NCBI RefSeq assembly: GCF_004300825.1
Contig: NZ_CP036250.1
Span: 1,550,001-1,614,000 of the forward strand
DNA from: Egicoccus halophilus
GTDB taxonomy: Bacteria; Actinomycetota; Nitriliruptoria; Nitriliruptorales; Nitriliruptoraceae
Direction of reading: 5' to 3'
Length of the DNA stretch: 64,000 bases
Shown one piece after another: positions 28,117 to 35,381 of this stretch; the first letter of the stretch is position 1; the number at the start of each line of letters is the position of its first letter. The notes below the pieces were generated by a model, which saw only the letters and a program-made list of their open reading frames with translations, was not told where the DNA came from and ran no database searches. The position numbers and the translations under genes were made by a program.

Positions 28117-29481
28117 TCAGGCGTCGTCGTCCTGACCACCGAGGCGCCCGAGGAGCGCCTTGAGGTCGAGTCCGGTGAGGTCGGAGCCGATCTGGATGCC
28201 CTGTTCGACGTTGCTGGCGACGCTCCTGGTCAGGTCCGACGCGCCGTCGGTCGAGATCACGGTGATCTTGTCCACCGCGCTGATCGGCTCGGACGCCGCG
28301 CTGACGAGGTCGGGCAGGATCTGGGTGAGCAGGTCGATGATCGCGGCGTCGCCGTACTGCTTGAACGCCTGTGCGTTGTTGTTGCGGGCCTCGGCCTCGG
28401 CCTCACCCTTGGCCCGGATCGCCTCCGCCTCGGCGCGTCCCTCGAGCTCGACCGCCTCCGCCATGCGGGCACGGCGGGCCTTCTCGGCCTCCGCGTCGAG
28501 GATGGCGGCGTTCTTGCGTGCCTCGGCCTCCTGCTCGATGCGGTAGCGCTCGGCGTCGGCGGGCTTGCGGATCTCGGCGTCGAGCTGTCGGTCGCGCAGC
28601 GTTGCCTCCTGTTCGGCGACCAGCTGCTGTTCCTGGATGACCTCGCGGTTCCGGGCCGCCTCACGCAGCGGTCCGGCCGCGGCCGCCTGCGCCTGCGCCT
28701 GGTCGATCTCGGCCTTGATCTCGGCCTTGCGCAGCTCGAGCTGACGCTGCTGGACGGCGATGGCCTCGTCGGCCCGCAGTCGCTCCTCCTCGGCGGCCTG
28801 GTTGGCGCGCGCCTCGGCGATCTTGGCGTCCTGCTCGACGCGGGCCGCCTCCGGGCGACCGAGGTCCTGCAGGTAGTCGCCTTCGGACTGGATGTCCTGC
28901 AACTGGAAGGTGTCGAGCGTCAGCCCCTGGTTGGTGAGCGACACCTCGGCCTCCTCGGCGACGGCCGAGGCGAACCGGGCCCGGTCCTTGATGATCTCGT
29001 CGATGGTCAAGCGGCCCACGATCGCGCGCAACGAACCTGCGAGCACCTCCGTGGTGAAGGTCTCGACCTCCTTCTGCTGGGTGAGGAAGCGCTGGGAGGC
29101 GGCGCGGATGGCGTCCTCGTTGCCGCCGACCTTGACCACGGCGACGCCGTCGAGGTCGGCCTTGATGCCCTGTGCCGACACGGCCCCGCGGATGGACACC
29201 GAGATCCGGCGGCTGGAGAGGTCCATCACGTGCAGGCGCTGCACGAAGGGCAGCACGAACACGCTCGCCCCCATGATGACCTTCTGGCCGCTCATGTCGT
29301 GCGAGACCTGCCCGGTCTCGGGGTTCTTCACCGGCGAGCCCTTGCGGCCGGTGATGATGTAGGCCTCGTTGGGGCCGGCGACCTTGATCCGGCTGACGAT
29401 CAGGTACGCGACCAGGATCAGCAGGACCACGGCGCCGATGATGGCGGCGACCAACGGCGATTCGAGGACGAAGTCGAGCAT
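28117..29481 (-). CDS. Flotillin-family SPFH protein
   Basis: 454 residues. One N-terminal membrane segment (LVAAIIGAVVLLILVAYLIV) precedes the SPFH domain (KVAGPNEAYIITGRKG; FVLPFVQRLHVMDLSSRRI; FTTEVLAGSLRAIVGRLTID). Residues ~215-375 form a long Ala/Glu-rich coiled coil (EARANQAAEEERLRADEAI), as in FloT/YqfA-type flotillins, which oligomerise into membrane microdomain scaffolds. The C-terminus carries AFKQYGDAAIIDLLTQILPD. ATG at 29481 has AAGG seven bases upstream. It follows an NfeD gene after 40 bp, the classic flotillin/NfeD pairing. Confidence 0.92.
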   Translation of the reverse strand: MLDFVLESPLVAAIIGAVVLLILVAYLIVSRIKVAGPNEAYIITGRKGSPVKNPETGQVSHDMSGQKVIMGASVFVLPFVQRLHVMDLSSRRISVSIRGAVSAQGIKADLDGVAVVKVGGNEDAIRAASQRFLTQQKEVETFTTEVLAGSLRAIVGRLTIDEIIKDRARFASAVAEEAEVSLTNQGLTLDTFQLQDIQSEGDYLQDLGRPEAARVEQDAKIAEARANQAAEEERLRADEAIAVQQRQLELRKAEIKAEIDQAQAQAAAAGPLREAARNREVIQEQQLVAEQEATLRDRQLDAEIRKPADAERYRIEQEAEARKNAAILDAEAEKARRARMAEAVELEGRAEAEAIRAKGEAEAEARNNNAQAFKQYGDAAIIDLLTQILPDLVSAASEPISAVDKITVISTDGASDLTRSVASNVEQGIQIGSDLTGLDLKALLGRLGGQDDDA

Positions 29482-29521
29482 GGCACGGCCTTGTGCGGCG
29501 GGGGGAGCGGGAGGTCGGTCG

Positions 29522-30058
29522 TCAGGCGGGCTCGACCTGCACGGCCGAGGCGGAGAGCACGGCGGTCACGCGGACGGGGGCACCGGCAGGGATCGGCCCG
29601 TCGGTGGCCCGCGCGTTGTACTTGTGCTGGCTGCCGTGGTGGCGGATGGTCACCTCGCCGAACCCGTCGGCGGGGATGGCCGTGATGACCACCCCGGCAG
29701 CGCCCGTCAGGCTGCTGGTCGTGACGGTCTCGTCGGTGGGCATGTTGACCAGCGATCGCATCATGCCCAGCGCGACACCCCCCACGACGAGGCCGCTGGC
29801 GAGTCCGCCGACGGCGCCCACGGCGGCACCCGCCCCCGTCGTGTAGATGATCAGGGCCGCACCGAAGCCGAAACTGGCCAGGAACGAGCCCAGCACCGGG
29901 GCGGAGAACAGCCCGCCGCCCACGTCGAGGTCGAGCCCTCCGAGCAGACCCTCGAAGACCTCACCGAGCACGAGCGAGAGCACGACGAGGGCCAACCCGA
30001 CGACGCCGATGACGATGAACGGCGTCACCGACTGCCCCCTGAGGAAGAACTCCAGCAT
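29522..30058 (-). CDS. NfeD-like membrane protein
   Basis: 178 residues: several membrane segments (FIVIGVVGLALVVLSLVLG; GSFLASFGFGAALIIY; GLASGLVVGGVALGMM) and a C-terminal OB-fold-like part (LTGAAGVVITAIPADGFGEV, RATDGPIPAGAPVRVTAVL) typical of NfeD1b-type proteins that accompany flotillins. There is no ClpP-like protease domain, so it is the short form. Two ATGs, 30070 and 30058, are possible; neither has a good ribosome site and 30058 gives the more usual MLEFF start. First gene of the run that continues with flotillin. Confidence 0.85.
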   Translation of the reverse strand: MLEFFLRGQSVTPFIVIGVVGLALVVLSLVLGEVFEGLLGGLDLDVGGGLFSAPVLGSFLASFGFGAALIIYTTGAGAAVGAVGGLASGLVVGGVALGMMRSLVNMPTDETVTTSSLTGAAGVVITAIPADGFGEVTIRHHGSQHKYNARATDGPIPAGAPVRVTAVLSASAVQVEPA

Positions 30059-30112
30059 GGGCCGGACCATAGCCCGTACGTCCGACCGGTGCCGGACGCA
30101 GTCAACAGCTGG

Positions 30113-31453
30113 TCAGGCGAGCAGGTCCTCGGCGACGTCGAGCCACAGCTGGGTCGACAGACCGAGCGAGTCGACGTCGATGCGTTCGTCGTGCCCGTGG
30201 AACCGCGACTGGAACTCCTGGAGCGAGGCCTTGGCGCTGAACAGCCCGGCGCCGTAGCTCGGCACGCCGCGGCGACGGAAGAACGCCGCGTCGGTGCCCC
30301 CGACGAGCATCCACGGCAGCACCTCGGCGTCGGGGTGCGCCGCCCGTGCGCGTCGCGCGAGCGTGTCCCACATCGGGGTGCCGACCGCCGAGGCCGAGGC
30401 CGGGCGTTCCTTGACGACCGGCGACAGTTCGACCCGCTCGGCGAGGTCGCCGAGCGCTTCGGCGAGCATCGCGTCCACGTCCTCGCTGGTGACGCCCGGC
30501 AGCGTGCGGATGTCGACCTCGAGTTCGACCCGGTCGGGGATGATGTTGGTCTTGTCCCCGCCGCGGATCACGTTGGGGCTGAAGGTGGTGTGCGTCATGG
30601 CGTGGCAGTAGCGCGCCAGCTTCGGGTCCATCGTGGTCAGCGCGTCGCGCAACCGGCCCGGGTCGAGCAGCGCGTCGCGTTGCTGGTCGGGCAGGGCCAT
30701 CGCGTCGACCAGGCCGCGCCAGAGCTCACCGACGACGGCGCGTGGCGAGTAGGCCTGCAGGCGCCGCACGACCTCGGCCGCGAGCACCAGCGCGTTGTCG
30801 GCGCCGTAGGGCATCGAGCCGTGTCCCGGCGTGCCACGCACGGTGATCCGCCGCCAGCCGATGCCCTTCTCGGCCACGGTCATCACGAGCTTGGGACCCG
30901 ACGCCATCGGCGCGGGGATGCCGCCGTTCTCGGTGAGCACGTAGTCGCAGGCGACGTCGTCCCACGCGTTGGCGGTGATCCAGTCGGCGCCCCAGGTCCC
31001 GCCGGCCTCCTCGTCGGCGACGGCGAGGAACTTCAGCGTCCCGCGCAGCGGCCGGCCCCGACGGTGCAGTTCCCGCACGGCGACCGCCATCGAGGCGGTC
31101 AGGTTGAGCATGTCGACCGCGCCGCGGCCCCACACCTCGCCGTCGATCAACTCGCCACCGAAGGGGTCCTCGCGCCAGTCGTCGGGGGACACCGGTACGA
31201 CGTCGGTGTGCCCCATCAGCAGCACGGTCGGCGCGTCGGGGTCGGTGCCGGGCAGGGACACCAGCAGGCTGCGGCGGCCGGGCAGCGGCTCGTAGCTGGT
31301 CAGCTCGAGGCCGTCGAGGTGGCCGGTGAGCAGCTCCGCGTTGCGTGACTCCTCCCCGGAGCCCGGCGCCCCGTCGTTGACGCAGGCGTTGCGGATCAGC
31401 TGCTGGAGCAGCTCGACGGTCTGGCCGGTCAGCCCGGGGTCGACGGACGTCAC
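30113..31453 (-). CDS. M20/M25/M40-family metallopeptidase
   Basis: 446 residues. Metal site motifs: LLMGHTDVVPVS near 100, WGRGAVDMLNLTAS, ADEEAGGTWGADW near 165 and the C-terminal FHGHDERID. A dimerisation lid is present (TVRGTPGHGSMPYGADNAL). These fit the larger M20 peptidases, such as dipeptidases and carboxypeptidases; here the second motif has Asp-Met-Leu-Asn in place of Asp-Met-Lys. The substrate is unknown. GTG at 31453 has GAGAGG six to seven bases upstream and TACGCT further up as a likely -10. It is paralogous to the gene at 1339 but not close to it. Confidence 0.9.
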   Translation of the reverse strand: MTSVDPGLTGQTVELLQQLIRNACVNDGAPGSGEESRNAELLTGHLDGLELTSYEPLPGRRSLLVSLPGTDPDAPTVLLMGHTDVVPVSPDDWREDPFGGELIDGEVWGRGAVDMLNLTASMAVAVRELHRRGRPLRGTLKFLAVADEEAGGTWGADWITANAWDDVACDYVLTENGGIPAPMASGPKLVMTVAEKGIGWRRITVRGTPGHGSMPYGADNALVLAAEVVRRLQAYSPRAVVGELWRGLVDAMALPDQQRDALLDPGRLRDALTTMDPKLARYCHAMTHTTFSPNVIRGGDKTNIIPDRVELEVDIRTLPGVTSEDVDAMLAEALGDLAERVELSPVVKERPASASAVGTPMWDTLARRARAAHPDAEVLPWMLVGGTDAAFFRRRGVPSYGAGLFSAKASLQEFQSRFHGHDERIDVDSLGLSTQLWLDVAEDLLA

Positions 31454-31539
31454 GTGCGGCCTCTCGTTCGACGGGCCGTCGAGCGTAGGCAGTCCCGACC
31501 GGGCCGGCGAGCGACCTCCCGGTGCCCCGGGCCGTCCCT

Positions 31540-31896
31540 TCAGCGGGTGCCGGTCACGCTCTCGAGACCCCAGCTGACGATCGACACCACCACCGCGCCG
31601 AGGAAGGTCCAGCCGAAGCCGTCGGAGGTGAGCCCGAGGTCGAAGGCGTTCGACAGGGCGATCACGATCGCGAGCACGATGGCGTTGACCACCAGCAGGA
31701 ACAACCCGAGGGTGAGCACGACCAGCGGCAGCGACAGCACGCTCAGGACCGGTTTGACGATCACGTTGATCACGCCCAGCAGCAGTGCGACGCCCAGCAG
31801 TGCGAGCCACGTGCCCGTGAACTCGAGTCCGGGCAGGACCGCGACGGCGACCCACAGTGCTGCCGCGTTGATCAGGATCCGTACCACGATGCCCAC
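31540..31896 (-). CDS. Phage holin family 4-like (YvlD-type) membrane protein
   Basis: 118 residues with four membrane segments: VVRILINAAALWVAVAVLPG, LALLGVALLLGVINVIVKP, LPLVVLTLGLFLLVVNAIVL and FLGAVVVSIVSWGLE. The motif NVIVKPVLSVLSLPLVVLTLG is diagnostic of the YvlD/holin-4_2 family, which despite the name is chromosomal and of unknown role (cell envelope stress in some bacteria). GTG at 31896 has AAGGGAAG upstream. Before the IS110 insertion this gene stood ~36 bp downstream of the GGDEF/EAL gene on the same strand; the element now separates them and has replaced whatever lay upstream. Confidence 0.88.
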   Translation of the reverse strand: MGIVVRILINAAALWVAVAVLPGLEFTGTWLALLGVALLLGVINVIVKPVLSVLSLPLVVLTLGLFLLVVNAIVLAIVIALSNAFDLGLTSDGFGWTFLGAVVVSIVSWGLESVTGTR

Positions 31897-31942
31897 GGGG
31901 CTTCCCTTCGTCGCGTCCCCGGCGCGGGAACGCTAATGGGTG

Positions 31943-32120
31943 TCGACCGTCCGGTGTTACTGCAGGATGGTCGAGAGCCGCCGGTCGGTCAGCACTGTAT
32001 GACGCAGGACCTCGAGTTCTACGGCTAGATCGTGCGCCGGCTGGTCGGTGAGGTCGACCTTGATGGCTGGTGGGATGACGTGCTTCGAGCACTGAACCAT
32101 TAGGGCGCTGCTGGTCGCCT
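31943..32120 (+). ncRNA. Predicted IS110 bridge RNA
   Basis: The left end folds into the three expected parts. 5' stem: TCGACC (31943-31948) with GGTCGA (31969-31974). Target loop: closed by GCCGG...GCAC (31980-31984, 31992-31995) with GTGC.CCGGC (32032-32041); it holds left guide GCAGGAC (32004-32010), matching the left target GCGGGAA at 5 of 7, and right guide CGGCTAG (32022-32028), the exact reverse complement of the right target CTAGCCG (33385-33391). Donor loop: closed by CGACC/GGTCG (32055-32059, 32113-32117), with left guide GTGGGAT (32070-32076) identical to the right-end donor 33376-33382, inner hairpin GTGCT-TCG-AGCAC (32080-32092), and right guide CCATTAG (32097-32103), exact reverse complement of CTAATGG (31933-31939). 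The 3' end is uncertain. Confidence 0.8.
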
Positions 32121-32146
32121 CGGCTCACACGACGATCGGGAGGACG

Positions 32147-33364
32147 ATGGATGCGTTGTTCGTAGGACACGATTGGGCAGAGGATCATCACGACGTTCAC
32201 CTGCAGGACCGCGAGGGTCGGCAGCTCGCGCAGGTGCGACTAGCTGACGGGGTCGAAGGGATCGCCAGGTTCCATGCCCTGATCGCCGAGCACGCCCAGG
32301 ACCCGGCCAGCGTGGTGATCGCGACAGAGACCGACCGGGGCCTGTTCGTCGCCGCGCTGGTGGCTGCCGGCTACCGGGTGTTCGCGGTGAACCCGGTCTC
32401 GACCGCCGCCTACCGGACACGGCACTCGACCTCGGGTGCGAAGTCCGACCCCGGGGACGCCAAGGTGCTAGCCGACCTGGCCCGCACCGATGTGCACAAC
32501 CACCGGCCCGTGGCCGGCGACAGCGAGCTCGCCGTCGCGGTCAAGGTGCTCGCACGGGCCCATCAGGGGCTGGTGTGGACCCGTCAGCGGCAGGCCAACC
32601 AGCTGCGCTCGACGTTGCGGGAGTTCTACCCCGCTGCACTCGAAGCGTTCGACGATCTGGCGTCGGGTGACGCGCTGGCGCTCTTGGCGGTTGCGTCGAC
32701 GCCTGAGCAGGGCCGGCGGCTGTCACGATCCAAGATCGCCGCGGCACTCCGGCGTGGGGGCCGGCAACGCAACATCGACCGGCGCACCATCGAGATCCAG
32801 ACCGCCCTGCGCGCCGAGCATCTCCACGCCCCCGCCATCGTCGCCGACACGATGGGCGAGGTGGTGTCCTCGCTGGTCGCGGTCATCGCCACGATCCAGA
32901 CCCAGATCAGCCAGCTCGAACAGCAGTTGAACGAACGTTTTGAGGCGCACCCGGACGCCAAGATCATCCGTTCCCTGCCAGGACTGGGGATGATCCTCGG
33001 CGCCCGGGTGCTCGCAGAGTTCGGCGATGACCCGAACCGCTACGACACCGCGAAGTCTCGCAAGAACTACGCCGGCACGTCACCGATCACCAAAGCCTCC
33101 GGCAAACACCACGTCGTGCTCGCCCGCTACGCCCGCAACAAACGCCTGGCTGACGCCTGCTACCAGTGGGCCTTCTCCGCCATCACCGCCAGCCCCGGCG
33201 CACGCGCCTTCTACGACCAACGCCGCGCCGCGGGCGACACCCACCACCGCGCCCTGCGCGCCCTCGGCAACCGGCTCGTGGGCATCCTCCACGGCTGCCT
33301 ACGCCACCACACCCTCTACGACGAACACATCGCCTGGGCACACCGGCTCACCCTGGCTGCTTGA
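32147..33364 (+). CDS. IS110-family DEDD transposase (bridge-RNA-guided recombinase)
   Basis: 405 residues. The N-terminal RuvC-like DEDD domain has Asp9 (VGHDWA), Glu61 (IATETDRG), Asp101 and Asp104 (SDPGDAKVLADL), the standard set. A helical middle region with a coiled coil (TIQTQISQLEQQLNERFEAH) leads to the C-terminal Transposase_20 domain (RSLPGLGMILGARVLAEFGD; YAGTSPITKASGK), which carries the serine used for strand exchange, probably in ASGK (Ser318). ATG at 32147 has GGGAGGACG immediately upstream. The gene looks intact. Known IS110 recombinases use a bridge RNA from the element's end to pair target and donor DNA. Confidence 0.93.
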   Translation: MDALFVGHDWAEDHHDVHLQDREGRQLAQVRLADGVEGIARFHALIAEHAQDPASVVIATETDRGLFVAALVAAGYRVFAVNPVSTAAYRTRHSTSGAKSDPGDAKVLADLARTDVHNHRPVAGDSELAVAVKVLARAHQGLVWTRQRQANQLRSTLREFYPAALEAFDDLASGDALALLAVASTPEQGRRLSRSKIAAALRRGGRQRNIDRRTIEIQTALRAEHLHAPAIVADTMGEVVSSLVAVIATIQTQISQLEQQLNERFEAHPDAKIIRSLPGLGMILGARVLAEFGDDPNRYDTAKSRKNYAGTSPITKASGKHHVVLARYARNKRLADACYQWAFSAITASPGARAFYDQRRAAGDTHHRALRALGNRLVGILHGCLRHHTLYDEHIAWAHRLTLAA

Positions 33365-33386
33365 CACCTACGACCGTGGGATATCT
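33361..33386 (+). promoter_or_regulatory. Right-end half of a circle-junction promoter
   Basis: TTGACA (33361-33366), a perfect -35, overlaps the transposase stop. In the inserted state the next 17 bp are followed by TCTAGC, a poor -10. When right and left ends join through the CT core the sequence becomes TCTAAT at 17-bp spacing, placing a transcript start just before the bridge RNA. Confidence 0.7.
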
Positions 33387-35192
33387 AGCCGGCGACCTGG
33401 CCCACGCGGCGGTGGACGGCCGGTCGGCGTCGCGGCAACTGGTCGGCGAGCAGCTGTGTGGCCGTCGGCGCGTCGACGGGCTCCGAGAACAGGTAGCCCT
33501 GGCCGAGGGTGCAGTCGAGCGCGCGGAACTGCGCCAGTTCGACCTCGTGCTCGATGCCCTCGGCGACCGTGAGCAGGTCGAGCGACCGGCCGAGTTCGAC
33601 GATGGCGCGGGCCAGGGCCGGGTTCTGGCGTCCGGCGGCGACCGACGTCACGAACGAGCGGTCGATCTTCAGCACGTCGACGGGGAACCGGTGCAGGTAC
33701 GCCAGCGACGAGTAGCCGGTCCCGAAGTCGTCCACGGCGATGCGGACCCCGAGCCGCTTGAGGCGCTCGAGCGTGGCGATGGTCGTCGCGGTGTCGGGCA
33801 CCAGGGCGGACTCGGTCAGCTCGAGGGTCAGGGCGTGGGCGGCAGTCCGGCCTCGTGCAGGACGGCGGCGACGTCGGCGGCCAGATCGCCGCGGGTGAGC
33901 TGGTGCACGGACACGTTCACGCTGACGACGAGCGCCTGCGCCCCGGGCAGCTCCTCGCGCCAGCGGGCGAGCTGACGCCCGGCCTCGCCGAGCACCAGGC
34001 GGCCGAGTGGCGCGATCAGGTCGCTCTGCTCGGCCAGGGGGACGAACCGGCTGGGCTGCACGCTGCCGCGGGTCGGGTGAGGCCAGCGCACGAGTGCCTC
34101 GAAGCCGACGATGCGACGGTCGGCCAGCCGCACGATGGGCTGGTAGTGGACCTCGAGCTCGCCGTGCTCGACGGCACGGGCGAGGTCGGACTCGAGTTCC
34201 AGCCGCTCGACGACCCGGACGTGCATGGAGGTCTCGAACACCTCGAAGCGGTCGCCGCCGCCCTGCCTGGCCAGGTGCATCGCGATGGCGGCGTTGCGCA
34301 GGACCTCCGCAGCGTCGGTGTCGGGCTCGGCGTGGGCGATGCCGATGCTGGCGGACAGCTGCAGGCGACGGCCGCCGACGGGGATCGGGAGCCGCACCGC
34401 CGCCAGCATCCGTTGCGCGACCTTGGCCGCGTCGACCGGCGTGCTGCCGTGGTCGAGCAGGACGGCGAACTCGTCGGCACTGGTCCGCGCCACCGTGTCG
34501 GCGCCGCGGACGGCGTCCAGCAGTCGGTCGGCGACGGTCTGCAGCACGAGGTCACCGATCCGGTGGCCGTGGGCGTCGTTGACGGTCTGGAACCCGTCGA
34601 GATCGAGGTGGAGCACCGCGTAGGGGCCACCGGAGCGCCCGGCCCGCGCGGCGGTGTGCTCGAGCCGGTCGAGCAGCAGGGCGCGGCTGGCCAGGCGGGT
34701 GAGCGGGTCGTGCAGCGCCGGGAGCTCGCGCGTGCGTGCCGGGGCCGGGCCGTCGGCGACGTCGTCCGCGTCGCCTCCGCCGGCGGACGTGCGGGCGGCC
34801 GTCGCCGGTCGTGCCCGCGCGCCGGCGAGCTGCCGGGCGGCAGCGCCGAGGGTCTCGGCGAGCAGGAGCATCCGGACTCCCGCGAGCAGCAGCGTCGTCA
34901 GTCCGAGTCCGGCCAGGGCCGTCCCGGCGAGGTGATCGAGGCGCGACGGGGCGAGCCCGACGACCGTGGCGAGTTGTCCCGCCAGCACGGTCGCAGCGGC
35001 CCAACCCAACCCGTACCGGGCACTGCGGACGCCGGCGGTGCGGATGGCGGCGGTCGCGGGCAGCAGCAGCACCACGACGAGCGCGGGGCCGAAGCCGGTC
35101 GCGTACAGCAGCACCGCCAAGGCCACCACCGGCAGCGCGACGCGGACGTGCAACACGTGGCGGGGGAGCGCGCCCACCGTCGTCGCGGACAT
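33385..35192 (-). pseudogene. Membrane GGDEF/EAL protein, frameshifted
   Basis: A ~600-residue protein split by one frameshift. Part one (35192-33828): membrane helices, a GGDEF domain and the first half of an EAL domain, ending HEAGLPPTP-stop. Part two (frame of 33801-33385): IAVDDFGTGYSSLAYLHRFP, VLKIDRSF, VAEGIEHEVE and QGYLFSEPV. Adding one C in the run at 33837-33839 restores LPPHALTLELTESALV, the family sequence. The GGDEF site reads SADEF, so cyclase activity is unlikely; EAL (GFEALVRWPHP) is intact, so the ancestor was a c-di-GMP phosphodiesterase. ATG at 35192 has GGAGG six bases upstream. A sequencing error is possible. The IS110 element adjoins the stop codon. Confidence 0.8.
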
Positions 35193-35367
35193 GGCGGGCC
35201 TCCGGAGTGCTTCGGGTGGACACGTCGGTGACGCGGGTGCCTGGCACGTGCCCGGCCCGCAACCGGGACGCGACGGGACGCGGTCGTCGGCGCCCGACTC
35301 ATCGTCGGCAGCCACCGGCGGGCGCTGAAGGACCGACGTGCGGTTTCGGTCCGACCGCCCGGCTGGT

Positions 35368-35373
35368 TAGCGT
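35368..35373 (+). promoter_or_regulatory. Candidate -10 of hrpB
   Basis: TAGCGT ends eight bases before the hrpB ATG, which has no ribosome site; this would give a leaderless transcript. Confidence 0.4.
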
Positions 35374-35381
35374 CGTGGTCG

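Larger units (their letters stand above)
31933..33384 (+). mobile_element. IS110-family insertion sequence, complete
   Basis: Contains one DEDD transposase gene, a 212-nt non-coding left end and a 20-nt right end. Boundaries are set by a CT dinucleotide core on both sides (31933-31934 and 33385-33386), by guide matches inside the left end and by the promoter halves at the two ends. No terminal inverted repeats or target duplication beyond CT, as is normal for this family. Removing it rebuilds GGAACG-CT-AGCCGG at the stop codon of the EAL gene. The long-left, short-right layout fits the IS110 subgroup rather than IS1111. About 1452 bp with one core copy. Confidence 0.85.

Noticed and set aside
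31540-31896. Holin-like gene as evidence of a prophage
   Set aside because: YvlD/holin-4_2 proteins are common chromosomal membrane proteins; no other phage gene is present.
31933-33386. IS1111-subgroup assignment with the guide RNA in the right end
   Set aside because: Only 20 nt follow the transposase stop, too short for an RNA, whereas the left end has 212 nt with all guides.
32022-33391. CGGCTAGAT / ATCTAGCCG as terminal inverted repeats of the IS
   Set aside because: The left copy lies 88 bp inside the element and the right one straddles the flank. The match is better explained by the right target guide pairing with the target.
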